64,000 bases of DNA from Streptomyces sp. 2131.1 (GTDB taxonomy: Bacteria > Actinomycetota > Actinomycetes > Streptomycetales > Streptomycetaceae): positions 4,030,001 through 4,094,000 of the forward strand of contig NZ_FNSY01000001.1 of assembly GCF_900105515.1 (NCBI RefSeq), written 5' to 3'. The notes beneath the pieces are model-generated. The model worked only from the letters and a program-made list of their open reading frames with translations, was not told the DNA's origin and searched no databases. Numbering within the stretch: position 1 is the stretch's first letter; each line of letters opens with the position of its first letter. Shown here piece after piece: positions 7,331 to 15,994 of this stretch. The translations under genes and the position numbers were made by a program.

Positions 7331-8566
7331 ATGACGAGCAGCACGGACGACAGACCGGAACTCCGCCCGACCCTTTCCGGCACACCCCTCGCCCCCGGGG
7401 ACGCGGCCCTCACCGAGCGCGCCCACCGGCTCCGGCGACGGCTGGAACGGCTCATCGGGATCGCCGCGACCGAGGGGAACGAGCTCATCCCGTTGCGGAA
7501 CGGCGACGCCATCTTCACCGCGATGCTGGACGCCATCCGGGGCGCCGGGCACACCGTGGACATGATGACCTTCGTCTACTGGCGCGGTGACATAGCCGAG
7601 GAGTTCGCGGCCACGCTGGCGGAACGGGCGCGCGCCGGGGTGCGGGTGCGGCTGCTGCTCGACGGGTTCGGGAGCAGGCTCATAGAGAAGGACCAGCTCC
7701 GCGCCATGGAGGACGCGGGCGTCCAGGTCGCCTGGTTCCGCAAGCCGTTGTACCTCTCCCCGCTGAAGCAGAACCACCGCTGCCACCGCAAGGTCCTCGT
7801 GGTGGACGAGGAGACCGCGTTCACCGGCGGCGTGGGCATCGCCGAGGAGTGGTGCGGGGACGCGCGCGACGAGAACGAGTGGCGCGACACGCACGTACAG
7901 GTGCGGGGCCCCGCGGTGGACGGCCTGGCCGCCGCGTTCGCGCAGAACTGGGCCGAATGCCACGACGAACTCTTCGACGACCGCGACCGGTTCCGGAACA
8001 TCCCGCCGCACGGCGACGCCGTGGTGCAGGTCGTGCGCGGCTCGGCCAGCGTCGGCTGGCAGGACATGCAGACGCTGCTCAGGGTCGTCCTGGAGTCCGC
8101 CGAGGAGCGCGTCAGGATCGCCACGGCCTATTTCGCGCCGGACGTCTTCTTCATCGAACTCCTGTGCGCGGCGGCGCGGCGCGGAGTCGAGGTCGAGATC
8201 CTGCTTCCCGGCCCGCACACCGACAAGCGGGTCTGCCAGCTCGCCGGCCAGCTCTACTACGAGCAGCTGACGGAGTGCGGGGTGAAGATCTACCACTACC
8301 AGCCGACGATGATGCACGCCAAGGTCGTCACCGTGGACCGGGTGGCCGCGCTGATCGGGTCCACCAACATCAACCGCCGCTCCCTCGACCACGACGAGGA
8401 GGTCATGCTCGCGGTCATGGACCGGACGTTCACCGAGAAGCTGGACGCCCACTTCGAGCAGGACCTGGCGGTCAGCGAGCGGATCGAGGGGCGGCGGTGG
8501 CGGCGCCGGCCGGTCGTCCAGCGGCTTCGCGAGGCCGCGGTCGTACCGCTGCGCCGCTTCCTGTGA
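7331..8566 (+). CDS. Phospholipase D / cardiolipin synthase family enzyme
   Basis: A 411-residue phosphatidyltransferase-like protein with two HKD motifs: HRKVLVVD (about 150) followed by FTGGVGIAEEW, and HAKVVTVD (about 329) followed by IGSTNINRRS. This is the bipartite active site of cardiolipin synthases and related phospholipase D enzymes. The N-terminal segment is hydrophilic and lacks the two membrane spans of classical Cls, so it resembles soluble ClsB/YbhO-type enzymes. It may make or remodel cardiolipin or another phospholipid. It is transcribed away from the surface-protein gene. Confidence 0.88.
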   Translation: MTSSTDDRPELRPTLSGTPLAPGDAALTERAHRLRRRLERLIGIAATEGNELIPLRNGDAIFTAMLDAIRGAGHTVDMMTFVYWRGDIAEEFAATLAERARAGVRVRLLLDGFGSRLIEKDQLRAMEDAGVQVAWFRKPLYLSPLKQNHRCHRKVLVVDEETAFTGGVGIAEEWCGDARDENEWRDTHVQVRGPAVDGLAAAFAQNWAECHDELFDDRDRFRNIPPHGDAVVQVVRGSASVGWQDMQTLLRVVLESAEERVRIATAYFAPDVFFIELLCAAARRGVEVEILLPGPHTDKRVCQLAGQLYYEQLTECGVKIYHYQPTMMHAKVVTVDRVAALIGSTNINRRSLDHDEEVMLAVMDRTFTEKLDAHFEQDLAVSERIEGRRWRRRPVVQRLREAAVVPLRRFL

Positions 8567-8639
8567 GAAGGCGCTGATTTCCCCGAAAGGGACGGGCCGC
8601 GGGGTCCCGTTCCGGATTTCCCGCGGACCTGTCCCGTCC

Positions 8640-9056
8640 TCAGCGCGCCATTTCGATGCAAATGATCTTGCCCTGGGATGAATGGTCGCGAATTTCGGCC
8701 CTCTTGGCCAAGCGCGTGATCAGGGGCCAGCCGAAACCCCCCGTGCCCCCGCGGAGGTCGGGTGTCCGCTGCTTCGGCCGCTCGGGACTGGGGTCGGTGA
8801 CCGACACGTACAGAGTGGTGTCGTCCGCTCCGAACGCCAGCCCGGTCACCGCCCCCGCGTGCCGGATCGCGTTCGTCACCAGTTCGGACACCAGCAGCAA
8901 CAGGTCCTGCACGGTCGTCGCCGCCGGCCGCGGGACGAGGGTCGCGATGAATGCCTTGGCTGCCGCGCGCGCGTCGGCGGCCCGGGCGGGCGGCGGCTCG
9001 GACGCCGTCATCGCGTGCGGCGAGGGAGACACGGTCGCTGATTCGAGGTCAGACAT
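8640..9056 (-). CDS. ATP-binding anti-sigma-like protein (GHKL fold)
   Basis: A 138-residue single HATPase_c domain protein. It has an N-box (LVSELVTNAIRHAG, about 59-72), a D-box (VSVTDPSPERP) and a glycine-rich lid (GGTGGFGWPLITRLA). It belongs to the large Streptomyces set of solo RsbW-like ATPases. No XRE/DUF397 partner is adjacent, unlike the copies at each end of the window. The ATG at 9056 gives an acidic, low-complexity N-terminus, and an ATG 15 codons later is also possible. Confidence 0.85.
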   Translation of the reverse strand: MSDLESATVSPSPHAMTASEPPPARAADARAAAKAFIATLVPRPAATTVQDLLLLVSELVTNAIRHAGAVTGLAFGADDTTLYVSVTDPSPERPKQRTPDLRGGTGGFGWPLITRLAKRAEIRDHSSQGKIICIEMAR

Positions 9057-9247
9057 CTTCTCCCCCGGAGAACTGATCGTTGAACGGTCTGAATTCTTCT
9101 TCTGCCCTCCCGCCCCAGGCGTATCCGGCTTTTTTCGACTTCACGGCACGAGAGATTGCACACGCCCCGGTCCGGGCATACGGGGCAGAGAAATTCCGGC
9201 CTGCCGGATCCACCCGGACACATGGCCGCGGGCGAAGGGAACACTTC

Positions 9248-9676
9248 ATGACCGACCCAGCCGGAGCCGCCGGGGAAACGATCGGGATGATCACCCAGCC
9301 GGTGCCCGATCTCCAGCTTCAGCTCCTGATCCAGCTGCTCGACCGGGAGACCCGGTCCGGCCTGCCTCTGACGCTCGCCGTTCCCGCCGGGGTGCTGCAC
9401 GGCGACGTGATCGGTCATGAGGCGTGGAAGGCGGAGTGGGCCCGCAGCCTGCGTCAGGTCGAGGGCGAGGGGGCGAACCTCCTCGCGGAGTTCCCCGAGA
9501 CGGTGGACCAGGGCCTCAAGGAGATGGCGGCCGAGGAGGAAGCCCCGTTCCTGCCCCGGTGGATCCACCTGCGGGACGCGACCCTCGTCTGCGGCGGCGT
9601 GGCCCCGCTGCGGCTGCCCCTGTGGCGCGGCCGGCTGGCAGACGTCTCCGGATGGGCGCTGGGACGGCCCGAGTAG
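9248..9676 (+). CDS. gvpU: GvpU-like gas vesicle accessory protein (isolated)
   Basis: A 142-residue acidic protein. Its layout resembles what I recall of Bacillus GvpU: an N-terminal helix, a beta segment with LPLTLAVPAGVLHGDVIG (about 40-57), an acidic central helix, and a C-terminal block WIHLRDATLVCGG followed by WRGRLADVSGWALG. The last block corresponds closely to the family's IHL...CG...WRG+IA-V-G...LG pattern. No gvpA or other gas-vesicle gene is nearby, so any role in vesicles is doubtful. The ATG at 9248 was chosen to exclude a long low-quality extension. Confidence 0.65.
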   Translation: MTDPAGAAGETIGMITQPVPDLQLQLLIQLLDRETRSGLPLTLAVPAGVLHGDVIGHEAWKAEWARSLRQVEGEGANLLAEFPETVDQGLKEMAAEEEAPFLPRWIHLRDATLVCGGVAPLRLPLWRGRLADVSGWALGRPE

Positions 9677-9705
9677 GCAAGCCGGGACGGGCGCCGAGCA
9701 GGCAA

Positions 9706-9736
9706 GAGGGGCGGGGCCGCGAAAGCCCCGCCCCTC
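9706..9736. terminator. 12-bp stem terminator
   Basis: GAGGGGCGGGGC (9706-9717) pairs perfectly with GCCCCGCCCCTC (9725-9736) across a 7-nt loop between the convergent gvpU-like and argS genes. Confidence 0.8.
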
Positions 9737-9744
9737 CCTTCGCC

Positions 9745-11514
9745 TCAGAGCCGCTCGGGCGTCCGGATGCCGAGCAGCTCCATGCCCCGGTGCAGGGTCC
9801 GGGCGGTGATGTCGCAGAGGAACAGCCGGTTCTCGACGACCTCGGCCGTGTTGTCCTCGCTCAGCACGTGGCACTGGTCGTAGAACGTCGTGTACAGCGA
9901 CGCGAGCTGGTAGAGGTACGCGGCCAGCTTGTGCGGCTCGTAACCGGCGGCCACCTCTGCCAGTACCTCGCCGAACTGGTCCAGATGCAGGCCGAGCGCC
10001 CGCTCCGCCGGGGCCAGCTCCAGCTCCGGGTGCGCCACCGGCTTCGCGTCGCCCGCGTTGCGCAGGATCGACTGGATGCGCGCGAACGCGTACTGGATGT
10101 ACACCGACGTGTCGCCGTTCAGCGCCACCATCTGGTCCAGGTCGAACTTGTAGTCCCGCACGGCGGAGGTCGACAGGTCCGCGTACTTCACGGCGCCCAC
10201 GCCGACGTACCGGCCGTTCTCGGCGATCTCCTCCTCGGTCAGGCCCACCTTGTCGGCCTTGCCCCGGACCACGTCGGTGGCCCGCTCGACGGCCTCGTCC
10301 AGCAGGTCCTCCAGCCGGACCGTGACGCCCTCACGGGTCTTGAACGGCTTGCCGTCCTTGCCGAGCACCGTGCCGAACGCCAGCTGGTGCGCCTTCACGC
10401 CCTCGTTCAGCCAGCCCGCCCGCCGGGCCGTCTCGAAGACCATCTTGAAGTGCAGCGACTGCCGTACGTCCACCACGTACAGCAGGCTGTCCGCCTTGAG
10501 GTTCTGCACCCGGTCCCGGATCGCGGAGAGGTCGGTCGCCGCGTAGCCGTAGCCGCCGTTCGACTTCTTGACGATCAGCGGGACCTTGTTGCCGTCCGGG
10601 CCCAGCACGTCGTCGAAGAAGACGCACAGCGCACCCTCGGAGCGGACCGCGACGCCCGTTTCCTCCAGGATCCGGCAGGTCTCCTCCAGCATGTCGTTGT
10701 ACCCGGACTCACCGACGATGTCGGGGTCGCTGATCTCCATGTCCAGCTTGTCGAAGACCGAGTAGAAGTAGATCTTCGACTCGTCCACGAACCGCTGCCA
10801 CATGGCCAGCGTCTCCGCGTCGCCCGCCTGGAGCGCGACCACCCGGTCCCGGGAGCGCGCCTTGAACTCCTCGTCCGAGTCGAACAGGGCCCGCGACGCC
10901 TTGTACAGCCGGTTCAGCGAGGACATCGCGGCCTCGCCGTCCTGCGCGGCACCCTCGTGGTCCAGCTCGTGCGGGTGCTCCACGAGGTACTGGATGAGCA
11001 TGCCGAACTGGGTGCCCCAGTCACCGATGTGGTGCCGCCGGACCACGGACTCGCCCGTGAACTCCAGGATCCGCACCATCGCGTCACCGATCACCGCGGA
11101 CCGCAGGTGGCCGACGTGCATCTCCTTGGCCACGTTCGGCTGCGCGTAGTCGACGACCGTCGTGCCCGCCGCCGCGTTCACCGGCACACCCAGCCGGTCG
11201 CCGTCAGCGGCGCGCGCGGCCAGCGTCCCGGTGATCGCCCGGTCGGTGAGCGTGACGTTCAGGAAGCCCGGGCCCGAGACCTCGACGTCCTTGATCAGGT
11301 CCGAGGCCGGGAGCGCGTCGGTGACCTTCGCGGCCAGCTCGCGCGGGTTGCCCTTGAGCTTCTTGGCCAGCGCCAGGATGCCGTTGGCCTGGAAGTCGGC
11401 CCGGTCGCTTCGGCGCAGCAGCGGATCGGCGGTGCCCGCATCCGGCAGAGCTGCCGTCAGGGCGTCCGCCAGCTGCTGCTGGAGCGTGGAAGCGAGGGAA
11501 TTGACCGAGGCCAT
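9745..11514 (-). CDS. argS: Arginyl-tRNA synthetase
   Basis: A 589-residue class I aminoacyl-tRNA synthetase that charges tRNA-Arg. The N-terminal additional domain (about 1-110, with FQANGILALAKKLKGNPRELA) recognises the tRNA D-loop. The catalytic domain contains the HIGH-type motif MHVGHLRSAVIGD (about 130). The C-terminal DALR anticodon-binding domain ends in LYTTFYDQCHVL and GIRTPERL. Length and motif order are complete. It is divergent from lysS, the two starts being 141 bp apart. Confidence 0.98.
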   Translation of the reverse strand: MASVNSLASTLQQQLADALTAALPDAGTADPLLRRSDRADFQANGILALAKKLKGNPRELAAKVTDALPASDLIKDVEVSGPGFLNVTLTDRAITGTLAARAADGDRLGVPVNAAAGTTVVDYAQPNVAKEMHVGHLRSAVIGDAMVRILEFTGESVVRRHHIGDWGTQFGMLIQYLVEHPHELDHEGAAQDGEAAMSSLNRLYKASRALFDSDEEFKARSRDRVVALQAGDAETLAMWQRFVDESKIYFYSVFDKLDMEISDPDIVGESGYNDMLEETCRILEETGVAVRSEGALCVFFDDVLGPDGNKVPLIVKKSNGGYGYAATDLSAIRDRVQNLKADSLLYVVDVRQSLHFKMVFETARRAGWLNEGVKAHQLAFGTVLGKDGKPFKTREGVTVRLEDLLDEAVERATDVVRGKADKVGLTEEEIAENGRYVGVGAVKYADLSTSAVRDYKFDLDQMVALNGDTSVYIQYAFARIQSILRNAGDAKPVAHPELELAPAERALGLHLDQFGEVLAEVAAGYEPHKLAAYLYQLASLYTTFYDQCHVLSEDNTAEVVENRLFLCDITARTLHRGMELLGIRTPERL

Positions 11515-11655
11515 GAGCTGGCTGCCGTTTCGGTAGAGGACACAGGATCGGTCCAGTATTCCACGGGGTGTAAAGCCGTTTTCGTTGTGCGGCCCGCACC
11601 TGGGAGAATGGGCGGTGCCCCTACGAGTCCTACACGAGAGAAGGACGTGCCGACC

Positions 11656-13407
11656 GTGGCTCAGAGTCAGAGCAGCACCGAGACCGACTGGGTCTCCCGC
11701 TTCGCGGACGATGTCATCGCCGAATCGGAGCGTCGTGCGCCTGGCAAACCGGTCGTCGTCGCCTCCGGCCTCTCCCCGTCCGGCCCGATCCACCTGGGCA
11801 ACCTCCGCGAGGTCATGACCCCGCACCTGGTCGCCGACGAGATCCGCCGCCGCGGGTACACCGTGCGCCACCTGATCTCCTGGGACGACTACGACCGCTA
11901 CCGCAAGGTGCCGAACGGCGTCCCCGGCGTCGACGAGACCTGGGCCGAGCACATCGGCAAGCCGCTGACCTCCGTGCCCGCCCCGGCCGGGTCCGCGTAC
12001 CCGAACTGGGCCGAGCACTTCAAGGCCGCGATGACCGCGTCCCTGGACGAGCTGGGCGTCGAGTACGACGCCATCAGCCAGACGGAGCAGTACCTCGCGG
12101 GCACCTACCGCGAGCAGATCCTGCACGCCATGCGCCACCGCGCGGACATCGACGCCGTCCTCGACCGCTACCGCACCAAGAAGGACCCGGCGGCCGGCGG
12201 CAAGGGCGGCAAGAAGCCCCAGCAGAAGAAGGTCGACGAGGCCGAGCTGGAGGCCGAGACCGGCTCCGGCGCGGCGAGCGAGGACGACGGCTCCGGCGGT
12301 TCCGGCGGCTACTTCCCGTACAAGCCCTACTGCGGCAACTGCGAGAAGGACCTCACCACCGTCACCTCGTACGACGACGACACCACCGAGCTGAACTACA
12401 CCTGCACGGCCTGCGGCTTCGCCGAGACCGTCCGGCTGAACGAGTTCAACCGCGGCAAGCTCGTCTGGAAGGTCGACTGGCCCATGCGCTGGGCCTACGA
12501 GGGCGTGATCTTCGAGCCCAGCGGCGTCGACCACTCCTCGCCCGGCTCCTCGTTCGTCGTCGGCGGCCAGATCGTCCGCGAGATCTTCGACGGCGTCCAG
12601 CCGATCGGCCCGATGTACGCCTTCGTCGGCATCTCCGGCATGGCCAAGATGTCCTCCAGCAAGGGCGGCGTGCCCACCCCGGCCGACGCCCTGAAGATCA
12701 TGGAGGCCCCGCTGCTGCGCTGGCTCTACGCCCGCCGCAGGCCCAACCAGTCCTTCAAGATCGCCTTCGACCAGGAGATCCAGCGGCTCTACGACGAGTG
12801 GGACTCGCTGGCCCGCAAGGTCGCCGACGGCACGGTCCTCCCGGCCGACGCCGCCGCGTACGCCCGCGCGATCGGCACCGCCGCCGGTGAGCTGCCGAGC
12901 ACGCCGCGCCCGCTGCCGTACCGCACGCTCGCCTCGGTCGCCGACATCACCGCCGGCGCCGAGGACCAGACGCTGCGCATCCTCAGCGAACTGGACCCGG
13001 AGAACCCGCTCACCTCGCTGGACGAGGCACGCCCGCGCCTCGACCGCGCGGAGAGCTGGATCACCACCCAGGTGCCCGCCGACGCCCGCACCGTCGTCCG
13101 CGACGAGCCCGACAAGGACCTCCTCGGCTCGCTCGACGACGAGGGCCGCGAGTCGCTGCGGCTCCTCCTGGAGGGCCTGGACACCCACTGGTCCCTCGAC
13201 GGCCTGACCACGCTCGTCTACGGCGTGCCGAAGGTCCTCGCGGGCCTGGAGCCCGACGCCAAGCCGACGCCCGAGCTGAAGACCGCCCAGCGGTCCTTCT
13301 TCGCCCTGCTCTACCGGCTGCTCGTCAGCCGCGACACGGGCCCGCGCCTGCCCACGCTGCTGCTCGCCGTGGGCGCGGACCGGGTGCGCAGGCTGCTGGG
13401 CGCCTAG
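11656..13407 (+). CDS. lysS: Class I lysyl-tRNA synthetase
   Basis: A 583-residue LysRS of the archaeal-type class I family. A Rossmann domain carries SGPIHLGN (HIGH variant, about 42-49) and MAKMSSSKGG (KMSKS, about 330-337). A zinc-ribbon-like insertion has YCGNCEKD and YTCTACGF (about 220-255), preceded by a Lys- and Glu/Gly-rich insertion (about 175-215). The C-terminus is helical. The GTG at 11656 was chosen because the AAGGA ribosome site lies 10 bp upstream; a GTG at 11647 is too close to it. Most bacteria use a class II LysRS, so this is the minority form, although usual for streptomycetes. Confidence 0.96.
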   Translation: MAQSQSSTETDWVSRFADDVIAESERRAPGKPVVVASGLSPSGPIHLGNLREVMTPHLVADEIRRRGYTVRHLISWDDYDRYRKVPNGVPGVDETWAEHIGKPLTSVPAPAGSAYPNWAEHFKAAMTASLDELGVEYDAISQTEQYLAGTYREQILHAMRHRADIDAVLDRYRTKKDPAAGGKGGKKPQQKKVDEAELEAETGSGAASEDDGSGGSGGYFPYKPYCGNCEKDLTTVTSYDDDTTELNYTCTACGFAETVRLNEFNRGKLVWKVDWPMRWAYEGVIFEPSGVDHSSPGSSFVVGGQIVREIFDGVQPIGPMYAFVGISGMAKMSSSKGGVPTPADALKIMEAPLLRWLYARRRPNQSFKIAFDQEIQRLYDEWDSLARKVADGTVLPADAAAYARAIGTAAGELPSTPRPLPYRTLASVADITAGAEDQTLRILSELDPENPLTSLDEARPRLDRAESWITTQVPADARTVVRDEPDKDLLGSLDDEGRESLRLLLEGLDTHWSLDGLTTLVYGVPKVLAGLEPDAKPTPELKTAQRSFFALLYRLLVSRDTGPRLPTLLLAVGADRVRRLLGA

Positions 13408-13418
13408 TACGGATGCGC

Positions 13419-13453
13419 CGAGGGGCCGTCTCCCGGTGGGAGGCGGCCCCTCG
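13419..13453. terminator. 16-bp stem terminator between lysS and DUF2637 gene
   Basis: CGAGGGGCCGTCTCCC (13419-13434) pairs with 13438-13453 across a 3-nt loop, with one G-U pair. It lies between convergent genes. Confidence 0.8.
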
Positions 13454-13465
13454 TGCGTTACGCGC

Positions 13466-14797
13466 TCACGCGATGTGGTCGGCTTCCAGCTCCGCGTGGT
13501 AGCGCTGCTTGAAGGCCGGCATCAGCTGCCGGAGCAGCGCCTCGCTGCGCGGGTGGCGGACGTTGTGGCCGTCCGAGAGGTGTATGTCGAGCACCGCGAC
13601 GCTCGGGTAGTCGTTGTGCTCGGCGACGAACGCGGAGAACACCTCGTACGCGATCTGCGCGAACTCCTCGTCCTCCTGCGCCCATTCGTCGACGGGCGCG
13701 GGTGCGGACGCGGGCGTGGATACGGGCACCTCGTCCTGGGCGTCCGGGCCGCCGTTGCCGACCGTGCCCACGTTGCCCAGGGGCCGGGTGCGGCCGCCGG
13801 GGCCCGTGGGGACCTGGTGCGGCGTGGGGCCCTCGACCTCGAAGTCCGGGTCGTACCCGCCCTCGTACACCTTGGCGGTCGCCTGGGACGGGAACCAGGG
13901 GTTGTCGTCGCCGGCGGGCTGCCCGGGGCCCTGGGGGTGTTCCTGGGGCTGCTCCTGGGGCTGCTGGAACTCCGCCGGTACGGCCTGGGCCTCCGGGGTC
14001 GCGGTGTGGGGCAGCTCGGGGTGCTGCTGGGCGGTCTCGACCGCGGCCGGGACCGCCTGGTCCCGGGACGCCGCGCCGGGGGCGGCGGGCGTCTGCGGGG
14101 CGGGGGGCAGCAGGGCCGGTTCGATTCCGGCGGCGGCCAGGCCGGCGGGGCCGGTCTCGGCGAGCGGGACGCCGTACTTCGCGAGGCGCAGCGGCATCAG
14201 GGACTCGACGGGGGCCCTGCGCCGCCAGGCGCGGCCGTAGCGGGCCTGGAGGCGGGCCTGGTAGATCAGCCGGTCCTGTTCGAGCTTGATGACCTGCTCG
14301 TAGCTGCGCAGCTCCCACAGCTTCATCCGGCGCCAGAGCCGGAAGGTGGGGATGGGGGAGAGCAGCCAGCGGGTGAGGCGGACGCCCTCCATGTGCTTGT
14401 CGGCCGTGATGTCCGCGATCCGGCCCACCGCGTGGCGGGCGGCCTCGACGGCGACGACGAACAGGACGGGGATGACCGCGTGCATCCCAACGCCGAGCGG
14501 GTCGGGCCAGGCGGCTGCGCCGTTGAACGCGATCGTCGCGGCCGTCAGCAGCCAGGCGGTCTGGCGCAGCAGCGGGAACGGGATGCGCAGCCAGGTCAGC
14601 AGCAGGTCCAGCGCCAGCAGGACGCAGATGCCCGCGTCGATGCCGATCGGGAAGACCAGCGAGAAGTCCCCGAACCCCTTGCTCAGGGCCAGCTCGCGCA
14701 CCGCCGCGTACGAACCGGCGAAGCCGATCCCGGCGATCAGCACCGCGCCGGCCACGACCAGCCCGATCAGCACCCGGTGCGTGCGCGTCAGCTGCAT
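13466..14797 (-). CDS. DUF2637 membrane protein (SpdB/KilA-like)
   Basis: A 443-residue protein. Four predicted membrane spans lie within residues 1-125 (VLIGLVVAGAVLIAGIGFAG, then FPIGIDAGICVLLALDLLLTWL and two more), matching DUF2637. A cytoplasmic helical segment (LWRRMKLWELRSYEQVIKLE, about 155-175) follows, then a long Pro/Gln/Glu-rich linker and a small C-terminal domain (about 370-443, with FAQIAYEVFSAFVAEHNDYP). The last part resembles a DNA-binding-like tail used by plasmid spread proteins. Homologues occur on Streptomyces plasmids and chromosomes; the chromosomal role is unclear. ATG 14797 follows a G-rich site. Confidence 0.85.
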   Translation of the reverse strand: MQLTRTHRVLIGLVVAGAVLIAGIGFAGSYAAVRELALSKGFGDFSLVFPIGIDAGICVLLALDLLLTWLRIPFPLLRQTAWLLTAATIAFNGAAAWPDPLGVGMHAVIPVLFVVAVEAARHAVGRIADITADKHMEGVRLTRWLLSPIPTFRLWRRMKLWELRSYEQVIKLEQDRLIYQARLQARYGRAWRRRAPVESLMPLRLAKYGVPLAETGPAGLAAAGIEPALLPPAPQTPAAPGAASRDQAVPAAVETAQQHPELPHTATPEAQAVPAEFQQPQEQPQEHPQGPGQPAGDDNPWFPSQATAKVYEGGYDPDFEVEGPTPHQVPTGPGGRTRPLGNVGTVGNGGPDAQDEVPVSTPASAPAPVDEWAQEDEEFAQIAYEVFSAFVAEHNDYPSVAVLDIHLSDGHNVRHPRSEALLRQLMPAFKQRYHAELEADHIA

Positions 14798-14843
14798 CGC
14801 AGCCACCCCCCATCCCCTCCCTGTTCCCTTGTCCCTCGGTGCC

Positions 14844-14881
14844 TTGGCGTCGTCTTGGCGCCGACTTGGCACCGCCTTGGC
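14844..14881. repeat. Four TTGGC direct repeats phased at 11 bp
   Basis: TTGGC begins at 14844, 14855, 14866 and 14877, exactly 11 bp apart, with the intervening bases partly conserved (GTCGTC, GCCGAC, ACCGCC). The array lies 47 bp upstream of the DUF2637 start. One-turn phasing is typical of sites for direct-repeat-binding response regulators such as PhoP, but the sequence does not match a PhoP box. The regulator is unknown. Confidence 0.65.
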
Positions 14882-14957
14882 TTGTTTCCGGCGGGCACAG
14901 CCTGGCACATGTGTGCGACGGGTGTCGCGGGGGGAGGGGCGGGGGCGGCCCCCGGGG

Positions 14958-15803
14958 TCAGTCCGAGGACTTCGACCCGGCCGACGAACTGGGCTTCTTC
15001 GACGGCTTCTTGGAGGAGTCGTCCGATGCCTTGTCAGTCGCCTTGTCAGTCGTCTTGCCGGTCGGCTCCGGGCTCTCGGCCGCACCGGCGTTCGCCTCGG
15101 CGACGGCGGAGACCGCGTCCTTGGCCGCCGTCGTGGCGCCCTTCAGGATCGACTCCTCGGACGGGGTCTTAGAACCCGCGTAGCCGGCGCCGTTGTAGTT
15201 GACGACCACGACGACGTTCCCCGTACGGGCCACGATCGTGGCGAACCTGAAGTCCTCGCCCGTCTTCGACTGGTCGTACGTGACCTTGGTGGCCTGCTCG
15301 CCGATGCCGCTGACGGGCTCCGTCTTCACGTTCTTCGCGCCGTCGGTCGCCTCGGTCTTCTTGACCTGCTTGGAGAGTTCGTCCCCGGCGCGGGCGGCCC
15401 CGCTGCCCAGGGTCTGGTCCGAGGCGAAGCGGGTGAAGCCGACGTCCAGCCAGCGGTACTGGGAGCCCTTGACGCCCTTGTCGGCCAGGCCGTTCCAGGA
15501 GCAGCCGCCCCGGACGGACGCGTCGCTGGACTTGCTGCGGGTGCCCTTCTTGCTCTTGGCCGAGGGGACCAGGGTCTTGATGGTCTTCGCCTCGACCGAG
15601 GAACAGGGGTCGGGCAGCTCTGCGAACTTCGCCGCCTCGACGGCCGGTTCCGACTTCGTCGCGTCCGGCGAGGCGGAGGCGGAGGCGGAGGAGCCAGCCG
15701 CCTTGTCGCCGTCGGAGTCCGACGAGCAGCCGGCGACGAGGAGCATCACCGGAACGGCGGCGCAGGCGAGTATGCGGGTGAGTCGCGGGGCGGATCGGTG
15801 CAT
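14958..15803 (-). CDS. DUF3558 lipoprotein
   Basis: A 281-residue exported lipoprotein. Its signal peptide ends at the lipobox VAGC (Cys at about 26), followed by a Ser/Ala linker. The DUF3558 domain spans about 60-235: it opens with LPDPCSSVEAKTIKTLVP, its second cysteine is in GGCSWNG, and it contains the ATIVARTGNVVVVVNYNG strand pair. The C-terminus is a Lys/Ser-rich tail. Function of the family is unknown. The next gene upstream on the same strand is a second DUF3558 lipoprotein. Confidence 0.88.
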   Translation of the reverse strand: MHRSAPRLTRILACAAVPVMLLVAGCSSDSDGDKAAGSSASASASPDATKSEPAVEAAKFAELPDPCSSVEAKTIKTLVPSAKSKKGTRSKSSDASVRGGCSWNGLADKGVKGSQYRWLDVGFTRFASDQTLGSGAARAGDELSKQVKKTEATDGAKNVKTEPVSGIGEQATKVTYDQSKTGEDFRFATIVARTGNVVVVVNYNGAGYAGSKTPSEESILKGATTAAKDAVSAVAEANAGAAESPEPTGKTTDKATDKASDDSSKKPSKKPSSSAGSKSSD

Positions 15804-15994
15804 GGTTCCTTCACTCGGATGGCGCGGCGGTCGGGGGACGGTTGTGCGGCGGTAGCCGTACGGAGACAGGCCGCGGCGATCGGCCGCCGGTGTCTCCGGA
15901 GGGCCACGGTACGACGGACGGCGCGCGGATGCCGCCTCCGCGGGAGGGTGCGGGGAGCGGTGCGCCGGGGGCCGGGACGGGCCGGCAGGCGGTG

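Noticed and set aside
9424..13407. A 1327-codon open frame running through the argS region and into lysS
   Set aside because: Its first half is antisense to argS and shows the Arg/Val/Gly/His-rich composition of a GC-rich shadow frame; only the lysS part is real. The matching frame through argS upstream of its ATG is rejected for the same reason.
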